A stretch of 9,893 nt of DNA from an uncultured Sphingomonadaceae bacterium (GTDB lineage Bacteria > Pseudomonadota > Alphaproteobacteria > Sphingomonadales > Sphingomonadaceae), in assembly GCA_937920575.1 (NCBI GenBank), contig CAKZSF010000271.1:1-9893 (forward strand). Direction: 5' to 3'. Of this stretch, positions 1-7,058 are shown in pieces; position 1 is the first letter of the stretch, and every line of letters starts with the position of its first letter. A program made the position numbers and the translations under genes. A model generated the notes under the pieces. It searched no databases, had not been told where the DNA came from, and saw only the letters and a list, made by a program, of their open reading frames with translations.

Positions 1-67
1 ATCCGTCTTGCGTACCCTTGTAGCATGCTCGACAGATCGGCGGAGAAAATCAACCCTGCTGCTTGGA

Positions 68-1858
68 TTAGCCTTTCGCTGGATCCTTTGGCGGTTCGAC
101 CACACGAACATGCACGTCTCGCAGAGCCGCATTGTCAGGCCTGCTCGGCGCGCCCATCATCAGGTCTTCGCCCTTCTGGTTCATTGGGAAAGCAATCACT
201 TCACGGATCGCCTCTTCGCCAGCGAGCAGCATTACGATGCGGTCAATGCCCGGCGCAGATCCGCCGTGCGGCGGTGCGCCCAACTTGAACGCCTCGATCA
301 TGCCAGAGAATTCGCGATCGACCGTTGCCTTGTCATATCCGGCAAGCTCAAACGCCTTGTACATGATGTCAGGGCGATGGTTACGGATCGCGCCAGAGGA
401 CAGTTCATAGCCGTTGCAGACAATGTCATATTGCCACGCAAGAATATCGAGCGGGTCTTTGGTTTCCAGCGCTGCCATCTCGCCTTGTGGCATGGAGAAC
501 GGGTTGTGGCTGAAATCGACCTTTTTCGCGTCCTCGTCATATTCGAACATCGGGAAGTCAACGATCCAGCAGAATTTGAAGCAACCTTGCTCGATCAGTT
601 CCAACTGCTCTGCAACCTGCGTGCGCGCCGCGCCAGCCAGTTTGGCAGCGTCCTTTTCCTTGCCCGCAGCGAAGAACAGACCGTCATCGTCGCCAAGACC
701 CAGATCTGCATAGAGCTCCACCATGCGGTCTGGCCCGTGGTTCTTGGCAATCGGCCCACCAAATTCACCGCCCTTGCGAGTAACATATCCGAGTCCTGCG
801 AAGCCTTCGCTGCGTGCCCAATTGTTCATATCATCGAAGAACTTGCGGCTTTTCTCATTGGTTTTCGGCGCAGGCACGACGCGGACGACACCGCCACCGC
901 CCACGATTTTCTCAAACAGGCCAAAGCCGGATTTCTCGAAATGGCTGGTCACATCGCTGATGATCAGTGGATTGCGTAAATCAGGCTTGTCGGTGCCGTA
1001 TTTCAGCATCGCTTCCTTGTACGGAATGCGCGGGAAATCGCCTGACTTGGTCACGCTCTTGCCGTCGGCAAACTCTTCAAACACGCCCGCCAAAACCGGC
1101 TCCAGCGTCTGGAAAACGTCTTCTTGCGTCACAAAGCTCATTTCGAAGTCGAGCTGGTAGAATTCCAAACTGCGGTCGGCCCGCAAATCTTCGTCGCGGA
1201 AACATGGTGCGATTTGGAAGTAGCGGTCAAAACCCGACACCATCAGCATTTGTTTGAACATCTGCGGCGCCTGCGGAAGCGCGTAGAATTTGCCTGCATG
1301 CATCCGGCTTGGCACGAGGAAATCGCGCGCGCCCTCAGGCGAAGAAGCCGTCAGGATCGGTGTTTGAAACTCGGTGAAGCCCTGTTCGATCATACGCTGC
1401 CTGATCGAGGTGATCACTTTGCTGCGCAGCATGATGTTGCGATGCATGGTTTCGCGTCGCAGATCGAGGAAGCGGTATTTGAGGCGGATATCCTCTGGGT
1501 ATTCTTGCTCGCCCGCGACCGGCATCGGCAGCTCTTCCGCCGCGCTTTGGATCGTGATGTTCCGCGCAAACACTTCGATTGCGCCGGTTGGAAGATCAGC
1601 GTTCACTGTTTCGGGCGTGCGCGCCTTCACATCACCATCAATGGTCACAACCGATTCAGAACGCAGCCGTTCAAACACCTCTAGCGCTGGCGAATCTTCG
1701 TCCGCCACGATCTGCGTGATGCCGAAATGATCGCGCAAGTCGATGAACAGCACGCCGCCATGATCGCGCTTGCGATGAATCCAGCCCGAGAGACGGACAG
1801 TGTCGCCGACATTGTCTTTTGTCAGCTGTGCGCAGTTGTGGGTACGATAGGCGTGCAT
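68..1858 (-). CDS. aspS: Aspartyl-tRNA synthetase (class II), probably aspartate-tRNA(Asp/Asn) ligase
   Basis: Cytoplasmic enzyme that activates aspartate with ATP and charges tRNA(Asp). The 596-residue length matches full bacterial-type AspRS. Visible in order: an N-terminal OB-fold anticodon-binding domain (about 1-105, with [11 protein letters not shown] at 25-35); class II motif 1 in the helix and strand around 145-170; motif 2 at 220-233 ([10 protein letters not shown] followed by SLEF); a bacterial GAD-type insertion at roughly 290-425; and motif 3 near 527-545 (GAPPHGG, then GIDRIVMLL). His33 lies in the RDHGG segment, which from recall of Pseudomonas AspRS (His31) marks non-discriminating enzymes that also charge tRNA(Asn). 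The start is ATG, with TAA at 68-70. The gene is divergent from rnd. I see no U-tract terminator in bases 1-67. The family call is near certain; the relaxed tRNA specificity is inference. Confidence 0.98.
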   Translation of the reverse strand: MHAYRTHNCAQLTKDNVGDTVRLSGWIHRKRDHGGVLFIDLRDHFGITQIVADEDSPALEVFERLRSESVVTIDGDVKARTPETVNADLPTGAIEVFARNITIQSAAEELPMPVAGEQEYPEDIRLKYRFLDLRRETMHRNIMLRSKVITSIRQRMIEQGFTEFQTPILTASSPEGARDFLVPSRMHAGKFYALPQAPQMFKQMLMVSGFDRYFQIAPCFRDEDLRADRSLEFYQLDFEMSFVTQEDVFQTLEPVLAGVFEEFADGKSVTKSGDFPRIPYKEAMLKYGTDKPDLRNPLIISDVTSHFEKSGFGLFEKIVGGGGVVRVVPAPKTNEKSRKFFDDMNNWARSEGFAGLGYVTRKGGEFGGPIAKNHGPDRMVELYADLGLGDDDGLFFAAGKEKDAAKLAGAARTQVAEQLELIEQGCFKFCWIVDFPMFEYDEDAKKVDFSHNPFSMPQGEMAALETKDPLDILAWQYDIVCNGYELSSGAIRNHRPDIMYKAFELAGYDKATVDREFSGMIEAFKLGAPPHGGSAPGIDRIVMLLAGEEAIREVIAFPMNQKGEDLMMGAPSRPDNAALRDVHVRVVEPPKDPAKG

Positions 1859-1924
1859 CTAAAAACTTTCCAATTTCGCGGCTATAGCGCTAGGGCGTTG
1901 ATCGCCGGGGCCAGCTATGGCCGC

Positions 1925-1942
1925 TAGCGCGTTGGCGCGCTA
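1925..1942. repeat. Inverted repeat, 7-bp arms with 4-base loop
   Basis: TAGCGCG at 1925-1931 and CGCGCTA at 1936-1942 are perfect complements around TTGG. The dyad overlaps the candidate aspS -10 and would lie at the start of its transcript. It could be an operator, a 5' hairpin or chance. No T-tract follows on either strand, so it does not look like a terminator. Confidence 0.35.
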
Positions 1943-1968
1943 ACAGGCGATGGCTGTGACTTTGTCAA
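1940..1968 (-). promoter_or_regulatory. Candidate aspS promoter (-35 TTGACA, weak -10 TGTTAG)
   Basis: Read on the minus strand, a perfect TTGACA preceded by C lies at 1968-1963. A 17-base spacer leads to TGTTAG at 1945-1940, which matches the -10 consensus at only three of six positions. Transcription would start near 1933 and give a leader of about 75 nt before aspS. CTTGAC is the usual alphaproteobacterial housekeeping -35 core. A competing -10-like GCTATAG lies closer to the gene (1881-1887 region) but has no matching -35. Confidence 0.35.
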
Positions 1969-2058
1969 GCCATGGCTTATCAATGAGGGAATTTGAGGGG
2001 CTCTTAAGTTTTGAGCACCTCGCGGGCGGCGAGCCGTCCAAACACAGAAAAAGAACAC

Positions 2059-3303
2059 ATGAAAATACATGATCTGATTACCAAAACCGACGATCTCGCC
2101 GCCTTGTGCGAGCGATTGTCTAAGTCCGAATTCGTCACCATCGACACCGAATTCATGCGGGAAAACACCTATTGGCCGGAACTCTGCTTGGTGCAGATCG
2201 CCAATGAGGAAGAGGCCGCCGCGATTGATCCGCTGGCCGATGGCATTGATCTCAAACCTCTGCTTGATCTGATGTGCGAGAATGATGACATTCTCAAAGT
2301 CTTCCATGCGGGCGGACAGGATGTCGAGATTATCGTCAATCTGACCGGGAAGACGCCCTTCCCCATCTTCGACACACAAATCGCAATGATGGCGATCAGC
2401 CAGTCGGAACAAATCGGCTATGCCAATTTGGTTGAAAGCTGGCTCGGCATCACGGTCGACAAAGGCGCGCGCTTCACCGACTGGAGCCGACGTCCGCTAA
2501 CTGATCGCCAGATCGAATATGCGATTGGCGATGTCACTCATCTGTCCAAGATTTTCCCGATGATGCTGGAAAAGCTGGTCAAGACAGGACGCGGGGCTTG
2601 GCTAAACGCCGAAATGGAGAAGCTGGCTGATCCGTCCAATTACAAGGTCGAGCCATCGCGAGCTTGGCGTCGGATTCGGCCGCCCAGCCGGAACGCCCAA
2701 GTGCTGGGACGGTTGAAAGACCTGGCCGCGTGGCGCGAGGCAGAAGCGCAAGACAAGAATATTCCGCGTGGACGGATCGTACGCGATGAAACTCTCGCGG
2801 ATCTGGCCAGCCATCCACCCAAGAAGCAGGCCGATCTTGCCAAGGTGCGCGGCCTTTCTGGTGCGTGGAAAGAGAACGAAATCGGCAAACGCCTGATGAA
2901 GACCATCAAGAATGCCGAACCTCTGCCGAGCGAAGAAATGCCCAAACGCAAGCAAGGCGTACCCCTCGGTAAGGAAGGCGCGCTGGTCGCCGATCTCCTA
3001 AAGCTGCTGCTAAAAATTCGCGCGCGCGAAATCGAAATCGCCTCACGCCTGCTCACCAAAAGTGACGAATTGGAAGCGCTCGCTGCCGGTGTTCGCGATC
3101 TGCCGATCCTGGAAGGCTGGCGCTATGAGATATTTGGCAAAGACGCGCTGGAACTGGTCGAAGGCAAAACTGCCTTTGCCGTAAAAGACGGCAAGCTCGC
3201 CATGACCCATGTCGATGACATGGCCGAACACATGAATGGCGGAACAGAGGGCGAAGCTGCTAAGACCACCGATCAAACTGAGGAAGCGCAAGCCACCGAA
3301 TGA
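2059..3303 (+). CDS. rnd: Ribonuclease D (3'-5' exoribonuclease, DEDDy family with HRDC domain)
   Basis: Cytoplasmic 3'-to-5' exonuclease that trims tRNA precursors and other small RNAs. The 414-residue product carries the DEDDy metal-binding set: Exo I DTEF (Asp29, Glu31), Exo II in HAGGQDVEI (Asp88), and Exo III YAIGDVTHL (Tyr154, Asp158). An HRDC-like helical domain follows at about 213-290, then a second helical region, and an acidic low-complexity tail (about 390-414). I chose ATG at 2059 because the protein then starts MKIHDLITKT, as RNase D proteins of this group do from recall. An in-frame TTG at 2011 has GAGGGG ten bases upstream and would add 16 unconserved-looking residues. The stop overlaps the oxyR start as ATGA. 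Function is secure; the start is fairly secure. Confidence 0.95.
   Translation: MKIHDLITKTDDLAALCERLSKSEFVTIDTEFMRENTYWPELCLVQIANEEEAAAIDPLADGIDLKPLLDLMCENDDILKVFHAGGQDVEIIVNLTGKTPFPIFDTQIAMMAISQSEQIGYANLVESWLGITVDKGARFTDWSRRPLTDRQIEYAIGDVTHLSKIFPMMLEKLVKTGRGAWLNAEMEKLADPSNYKVEPSRAWRRIRPPSRNAQVLGRLKDLAAWREAEAQDKNIPRGRIVRDETLADLASHPPKKQADLAKVRGLSGAWKENEIGKRLMKTIKNAEPLPSEEMPKRKQGVPLGKEGALVADLLKLLLKIRAREIEIASRLLTKSDELEALAAGVRDLPILEGWRYEIFGKDALELVEGKTAFAVKDGKLAMTHVDDMAEHMNGGTEGEAAKTTDQTEEAQATE
3300..3303 (+). other. ATGA stop/start overlap joining rnd and oxyR
   Basis: The ATG of oxyR and the TGA of rnd share the bases ATGA. With no well-placed Shine-Dalgarno for oxyR, this points to translational coupling and a shared messenger RNA. 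Confidence 0.85.
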
Positions 3304-4196
3304 GCACGTACCTGCCCACAATCAAGCAGCTGCAATATCTGGTTGCGCTGCATGAGCATGGGCATTTCGGGCGCGCAGCGGATGCGAGCTTTGTCTCGCA
3401 ATCCACCCTTTCGGCGGGAATTCGCGAATTGGAATCGCTCCTTGGTGTAACGCTGGTTGAACGCAGCCGACGCGTGGTGCGCTTTACGCCATTGGGTAAT
3501 CAGGTTGTGCAAAAGGCTCATCGGTTGCTGCGCGAGGCGGAGGAGCTTTCCGACCTTGTGCAATCGGCAGGCAAACCGCTGGCGGGCGAAGTTCGGATGA
3601 GTGTCATTCCCACCATCGCCCCTTTTATGCTGCCGCGCATCCTGCCGCGCCTGCGCAAGGAACGCCCACAGTTGAAACTGTTCCTGCGCGAAGAAACCAG
3701 CACCGATGCGCTGGAATCGCTCAATCACGGGCGCGCGGACTGCGTGTTGCTGGCGCTTCCCTTCGAAACAGGCGATGTAGAAAAAGAGATCATCGCGCAG
3801 GATGGGTTGTTCGTGGCTATGCCGGAAAATGACCCTCGCGACCCTCCGGCCGAAATCTCCCCTGCAATGATTGATGAAGGACGCTTGCTGCTGCTTGAGG
3901 ACGGGCATTGTCTGAAAGACCACGCCTTGTCGGCCTGCAACCGTCCGGAAATGCGCGCTTCTGCCGCCATGATTGGCACCAGCCTGCACACGCTGGTGCA
4001 AATGGTCGACAATGGTTTGGGCGTGACAATGCTGCCCGAAATGGCCGTCAATGGCGGTATTCTGGAGGGCACGAAGGTTGTCGCAAGGCCGCTGAAAGCC
4101 CCCCATGCCTTGCGTGATATCGCTCTAATCTGGCGCAAGAATTCTCCTCGCAGCGAGGAATTCCGGTTGCTCGCTGAAGAACTACGCTCTGGCTAG
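3300..4196 (+). CDS. oxyR: LysR-family hydrogen peroxide sensor/regulator OxyR
   Basis: DNA-binding transcription factor that is oxidised by H2O2 and typically activates catalase, peroxidase and related defence genes. The 298-residue product has an N-terminal winged helix-turn-helix (about 8-66, with FGRAADASFVSQSTLSAGI) and a LysR substrate domain (about 95-298). The peroxide-sensing motif GHCLKDHALSAC is intact: Cys204 and Cys213 are nine residues apart, exactly as Cys199 and Cys208 in E. coli OxyR, and His203 precedes the first. Thr105 in VIPT aligns with the peroxide-binding Thr100. Arg130 replaces E. coli His125. The ATG overlaps the rnd stop, and the nearest purine-rich site (AGGA at 3281-3284) is about 15 bases away, so coupled reinitiation is likely. 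No target gene of the regulon (katG, ahpC) is in view. Confidence 0.93.
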   Translation: MSTYLPTIKQLQYLVALHEHGHFGRAADASFVSQSTLSAGIRELESLLGVTLVERSRRVVRFTPLGNQVVQKAHRLLREAEELSDLVQSAGKPLAGEVRMSVIPTIAPFMLPRILPRLRKERPQLKLFLREETSTDALESLNHGRADCVLLALPFETGDVEKEIIAQDGLFVAMPENDPRDPPAEISPAMIDEGRLLLLEDGHCLKDHALSACNRPEMRASAAMIGTSLHTLVQMVDNGLGVTMLPEMAVNGGILEGTKVVARPLKAPHALRDIALIWRKNSPRSEEFRLLAEELRSG

Positions 4197-4305
4197 GACG
4201 TTACGGAATACGCACGATTTCCAATCGGCAGGCCGGATGGTCTTCACGAAATATTGGTAAATATCCACATAAGGGTATTCGCCTAATATTTTGGAGAAAT
4301 GGGTC
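4197..4305 (+). promoter_or_regulatory. AT-rich spacer before the PilZ gene; possible promoter region
   Basis: This 109-base gap is more AT-rich than its surroundings from about 4248 on. It holds a short dyad, ATATT-ggta-AATAT (4251-4264). A weak -35/-10 pair (TTGGTA at 4254-4259, TATTCG at 4276-4281, 16-base spacer) could drive the PilZ gene, but the matches are poor. CGATT-tcc-AATCG (from about 4214) is a weak hairpin without a T-tract. No clear oxyR terminator is visible. Confidence 0.25.
4293..4297 (+). promoter_or_regulatory. Shine-Dalgarno GGAGA for the PilZ gene
   Basis: GGAGA sits 8 bases before the ATG at 4306. It decides that start over the in-frame TTG at 4291, which lies just upstream of this site and so cannot use it. 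Confidence 0.7.
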
Positions 4306-4710
4306 ATGCGCTCCTTTAACCGTTTGGAGACCGATCAGTCAGTTCAGTGTGTGGTGGGCGACTTGTCGTTTGAAGCACAGCTGTACAACCTGTCATGCGG
4401 CGGATGCATGTTGGAACTCGGCGATGTGGAAATCAGCGAAGGCGCTGTCATCGAAGTCACGCTCAAAACGGGCACAACATTGCCTGGCAAGATCGTGTGG
4501 CGAGTGGATCAAAACACGGGCATCAAATTCGATCACCATCTGCACCAGAAAGTGGTCGAGGCTTGCGGTCAATTTGACGCTGAGCAGACGTTCGACCGTG
4601 ATGACAGGCGCGACCGATTTGGATTGCCCCTTATGGCGAAACAGATTGGCGGCCCCGACTTAATCCAGCCAGTCGATCAATCCATGTGCTTCACGCCTGC
4701 GCGCAAATAA
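4306..4710 (+). CDS. Small PilZ-domain protein, putative cyclic di-GMP receptor
   Basis: A 134-residue soluble protein, probably cytoplasmic. Residues 1-90 look like a single PilZ domain. The RxxxR motif is at Arg2-Arg6, right at the N-terminus, and the second motif NxSxxG is at Asn28, Ser30 and Gly33 (NLSCGG). Both c-di-GMP contact motifs are therefore present. A beta-rich stretch follows, ending in GKIVWRVDQNTGIKF, the usual closing strands of the fold. Residues from about 91 on form a charged, low-conservation-looking tail whose coding sequence runs 34 bases into the convergent pgsA gene. No other domain is attached, so it would act by binding a partner. Domain identity is good; the effector target is unknown. 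A GGDEF-EAL enzyme about 3 kb away could set the ligand level. Confidence 0.8.
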   Translation: MRSFNRLETDQSVQCVVGDLSFEAQLYNLSCGGCMLELGDVEISEGAVIEVTLKTGTTLPGKIVWRVDQNTGIKFDHHLHQKVVEACGQFDAEQTFDRDDRRDRFGLPLMAKQIGGPDLIQPVDQSMCFTPARK

Positions 4711-5285
4711 TCCCAGCCGGTAATCAAGGTCAGAATGGCAGCGCCCCATAGGCTGCCAAGCCCGACCAGATGGATCCATTGGTCAGCCATCGTCCCGCAA
4801 CTATCGGCGAGCGAAACGCAAGGCGGGCCATGAACAGCGCCCCCTCCGATCAATGCACCGAGCGCGATCAATTGAAGTGTCGTTTTCCATTTGGCGAGTT
4901 TTGTGACTGGGACGCTGACCTGAATGCCCGCCAAAAATTCGCGGAGTCCGGAAACAGCGATCTCGCGCACAAGAATGATCAACCCAGCAATAACATGCGC
5001 GTCCCCGACATAAGGGCCCCGCAAATAGCCCTGCGCGGTCAGCACCAGAATGACCGCGGCGACCATGATTTTGTCAGCAATCGGGTCGAGAAAGATACCC
5101 ATCTTGGACACGGTCCCGCTAGACCGCGCGAGATAGCCATCAAAATAATCCGTGATGCCCATCAGGCAGTAGAGCACGAAGGCCAGCCAATATCCGGTCT
5201 TCCATTCCGGCCACCACAACAGGAATGCTAGCAGCGGCACTGCGAAAATCCGGGACAGGGTCAATATGTTAGGCAATGTCAGCAC
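4677..5285 (-). CDS. pgsA: CDP-diacylglycerol--glycerol-3-phosphate 3-phosphatidyltransferase
   Basis: Inner-membrane enzyme joining CDP-diacylglycerol and glycerol-3-phosphate to give phosphatidylglycerophosphate, the committed step to phosphatidylglycerol and cardiolipin. The 202-residue protein carries the complete CDP-alcohol phosphatidyltransferase signature D-x2-DG-x2-AR-x8-G-x3-D-x3-D, starting in DYFDGYLAR and ending in FLDPIADK (about residues 46-71). Hydrophobic membrane segments lie before and after it. The MLTLPNILTLSRI opening is typical of PgsA, where the initiator is a GTG at 5285-5283 preceded by AGGGGG. The 3' end overlaps the convergent PilZ gene. The gene is divergent from an LplT-like lipid transporter. 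Phosphatidylserine or phosphatidylcholine synthases share the signature, but the size and N-terminus favour PgsA. Confidence 0.95.
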   Translation of the reverse strand: MLTLPNILTLSRIFAVPLLAFLLWWPEWKTGYWLAFVLYCLMGITDYFDGYLARSSGTVSKMGIFLDPIADKIMVAAVILVLTAQGYLRGPYVGDAHVIAGLIILVREIAVSGLREFLAGIQVSVPVTKLAKWKTTLQLIALGALIGGGAVHGPPCVSLADSCGTMADQWIHLVGLGSLWGAAILTLITGWDYLRAGVKHMD

Positions 5286-5290
5286 GCAAA

Positions 5291-5296
5291 CCCCCT
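5291..5296 (-). promoter_or_regulatory. Shine-Dalgarno AGGGGG supporting the GTG start of pgsA
   Basis: On the minus strand, AGGGGG ends 5 bases before GTG at 5285. This supports a GTG start for a protein beginning MLTLPN. Confidence 0.65.
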
Positions 5297-5352
5297 AGCG
5301 CGTCTTTGATTGCCAAAAAAGCTCTCGCATTGGACTTGTCCGCCAAGTTTGT

Positions 5353-5361
5353 TGCTATAGA
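5353..5361 (+). promoter_or_regulatory. Candidate extended -10 element (TGC-TATAGA) for the MFS gene
   Basis: TGC directly before TATAGA fits an extended -10. No good -35 stands at 16-18 bases: TTGGAC at 5330-5335 is 20 bases away. Transcription would start near 5368, about 40 nt before the ATG at 5407. GCTATAG also occurs upstream of aspS. Confidence 0.35.
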
Positions 5362-5406
5362 GTAGGTCAAGCGACTTCATCGGGACAGCTGCGCGCAGAC
5401 ATTTTC

Positions 5407-6729
5407 ATGGCAACGACGACAAACCTATTACGCCAACGGCGTTTCTTGCCGCTGTTCGTCACACAGCTGTTCAACGCGTTCAACGACAATTTGTACAAGA
5501 CCACCATGGTGCTGTTCGTCGTTTACGCGGTTTACAATGATGAAAGCACGGAAGCCTCTTTCAGTGCCTTGGCGTCGGCCCTTTTCATCATCCCGTTTTT
5601 TCTGCTTTCTGCATTGGCTGGTCAGCTCGCTGATATGCGGGACAAGGCGAAGATCATTCGCACCGTAAAGGCATGCGAAATCGGCCTGATGATCATTGGC
5701 GCAACGGGCTTGTATTTCGCCTATAATGGGATTTTGGTGCACAGTGTAGCGATCCCGTTACTTCTGCTTGCGCTACTCCTGACCGGGATTCAGTCCACAT
5801 TTCTGGGGCCCATCAAATACGCTATTCTGCCGCAGCACCTTAAGAAAGAGGAAGTGCTCGCTGGCACGGGCTTGGTAGAGGCAGGCACTTATGTCGCCAT
5901 CTTGGGTGGGACTATCCTCGCCGGCCCACTGGCAGTGGACTATACCGGTTGGGCCGCAATCGGGATCATTATCACCGCTTGCATCGGCTATCTTGTCAGC
6001 CGACAAATTCCGGCCGCCCCTCCGATGGGCGAGGTCGAGAAACTCGACTGGAATATCTTGCGGGCGTCGTTCAATCTAATCCGCGATACAATGCATATCC
6101 GGGATGTGTTTTACGCCATTCTCGCGATCAGCTTCTTCTGGACGATTGGCGCGGTGCTGTTCATCCAATTCCCTCCTCTCGCCAAGAATACGATCATGGC
6201 CAGCCCAGAGGTCGCCAGCCTGTTTTTGGTGGTGTTCTCAATTGGCGTTGCGATCGGTTCTGTGGCGGTCAACGCGCTTCTGAAAGGCAAAGTATCCGCG
6301 CGCTACTCACCTGTTTCAGTGTTGTTTATGGGCGGGTTTGTTGTTGCGTTTTATCTGGTTTGCAAGGCGTGGCAAACCGATTTGCCTACCGAATTGCTGA
6401 ACATTGGCGAGTTTTTAGCCTGGCCGATGGCCACTGCCATGCTGCTATGCCTGCTTGGCATTTCAGTGGCGGGCGGGATGTTTGTTGTACCGCTTTATGC
6501 GTTCCTGACCACGCGCGTTGCGCCTGAAAAGGCATCGCGCACGATTGCGGCTAACAATATCGTGAACTCAGGCGCAATGGTGGCAGGCTCATTGGTCGCT
6601 ATGGGTATGAGCGCCGCAGGAATTCCGATTGCAGAGCAGGTGTTGCTGTGCGCAGCAATGTGCCTTGTCTCAGCCTGGTTGGGCTGGAAGCTGTACTCGG
6701 TCGAACGCGAACTGGCCGCGCAGGCCTAG
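5407..6729 (+). CDS. MFS transporter of the LplT / Aas-N-terminal type (putative lysophospholipid transporter)
   Basis: Inner-membrane protein of 440 residues with about twelve hydrophobic segments. Relatives flip lysophospholipids across the inner membrane for re-acylation. The N-terminus has FNAFNDNLYKT, followed by the MFS loop 2-3 motif GQLADMRDKAKIIR (72-85). A central stretch, GPIKYAILPQHL then GLVEAGTYVAILGG (134-168), matches the SPAKYGIL and GLMEASTIAAILLG region of E. coli LplT as I recall it. A cytoplasmic loop at about 200-230 separates the two six-helix halves. The protein ends soon after the last helix, so it lacks the fused PlsC-like acyltransferase and acyl-ACP synthetase domains of Aas fusions. 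No clear Shine-Dalgarno precedes ATG 5407. The neighbour pgsA fits a phospholipid role. The fold is secure; the substrate is inferred. Confidence 0.82.
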   Translation: MATTTNLLRQRRFLPLFVTQLFNAFNDNLYKTTMVLFVVYAVYNDESTEASFSALASALFIIPFFLLSALAGQLADMRDKAKIIRTVKACEIGLMIIGATGLYFAYNGILVHSVAIPLLLLALLLTGIQSTFLGPIKYAILPQHLKKEEVLAGTGLVEAGTYVAILGGTILAGPLAVDYTGWAAIGIIITACIGYLVSRQIPAAPPMGEVEKLDWNILRASFNLIRDTMHIRDVFYAILAISFFWTIGAVLFIQFPPLAKNTIMASPEVASLFLVVFSIGVAIGSVAVNALLKGKVSARYSPVSVLFMGGFVVAFYLVCKAWQTDLPTELLNIGEFLAWPMATAMLLCLLGISVAGGMFVVPLYAFLTTRVAPEKASRTIAANNIVNSGAMVAGSLVAMGMSAAGIPIAEQVLLCAAMCLVSAWLGWKLYSVERELAAQA

Positions 6730-6746
6730 TTCCAACGTTCCGTCGA

Positions 6747-6938
6747 TCACGTGATAAAGATCGCCACCGCCATGAAGCAGGCGCAATAGGCAAACAGAAA
6801 ATCGCGCCAGTCCTGATTTGTCATTCGCCAAGGCGAACGCGCTGGAACAGGCAGCGTGCCCTTCCGAACATGTGGGGGAAGGCTCGCCAGAAATGGGTGG
6901 CGTGCGGTTTCGTCGGTTGCGACCAGTGAACGTCTCAT
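6747..6938 (-). CDS. Possible small single-span membrane protein (hypothetical)
   Basis: I do not recognise a family. The 63-residue reading frame ends in an aromatic hydrophobic helix, DFLFAYCACFMAVAIFIT (about 46-63), preceded by a basic and proline-rich N-terminal half. This would be an N-in, C-terminally anchored miniprotein. An internal Met39 would give a 25-residue version starting MTNQDWRDF. No clear Shine-Dalgarno precedes either start. Third-position GC counted by hand is about 60 percent, which does not separate coding from non-coding here. It is convergent with the MFS gene, with 17 bases between the stops. If it is not real, 6730-7058 is a 329-base gene-free stretch in which I see only short palindromes. 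Confidence 0.4.
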   Translation of the reverse strand: MRRSLVATDETARHPFLASLPPHVRKGTLPVPARSPWRMTNQDWRDFLFAYCACFMAVAIFIT

Positions 6939-7058
6939 GCAAATGATCTAGCTGAGCCAGACCGGCTGAGCGCTCCCGTTAACCGCGTTGTGCAGCCCGC
7001 GTTACAAGATGAGACAGTTTACTCGATTTTAACCGTGTTTTTCGCGCTCGCCGCTGGC
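6939..7058. other. Non-coding spacer, no clear terminator
   Basis: This gap lies between the end of the EVE gene and the possible small ORF. It holds a 10-base perfect inverted repeat, GCTGAGCCAG at 6951-6960 and its complement at 7054-7063, 93 bases apart and running into the EVE stop codon. It also holds a GTTAACCG copy at 6978-6985. I find no GC stem followed by a T-tract. Confidence 0.4.

Noticed and set aside
8..979. Long open frame of 323 codons on the plus strand opposite aspS
   Set aside because: It lies wholly antisense to the well-supported aspS apart from the first bases, starts with TTG and has no recognisable motif. It is a composition-driven shadow.
1124..1684. Open frame of 186 codons antisense to aspS
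   Set aside because: It is antisense to the catalytic part of aspS, and the predicted protein is rich in His, Arg and Phe with no domain pattern.
2019..2033. CTCGC-gggcg-GCGAG hairpin ahead of rnd
   Set aside because: A 5-bp stem without a U-tract or conserved context is too weak to call a riboswitch or terminator.
2011..2058. TTG at 2011 as the rnd start, with GAGGGG upstream
   Set aside because: The 16 added residues look non-conserved and the ATG at 2059 gives the usual RNase D N-terminus. It is kept only as an alternative.
1983..2072. 29-codon upstream frame overlapping the rnd start, a possible leader peptide
   Set aside because: There is no Shine-Dalgarno before its ATG and no informative residue bias, and short frames of this size are common by chance.
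3273..4106. Open frame of 277 codons antisense to oxyR
   Set aside because: The oxyR reading on the other strand has clear helix-turn-helix and cysteine motifs. This frame has none.
6746..6755. Palindrome ATCACGTGAT at the end of the possible small ORF
   Set aside because: A single 10-base palindrome away from any gene start is expected by chance in a window of this size.
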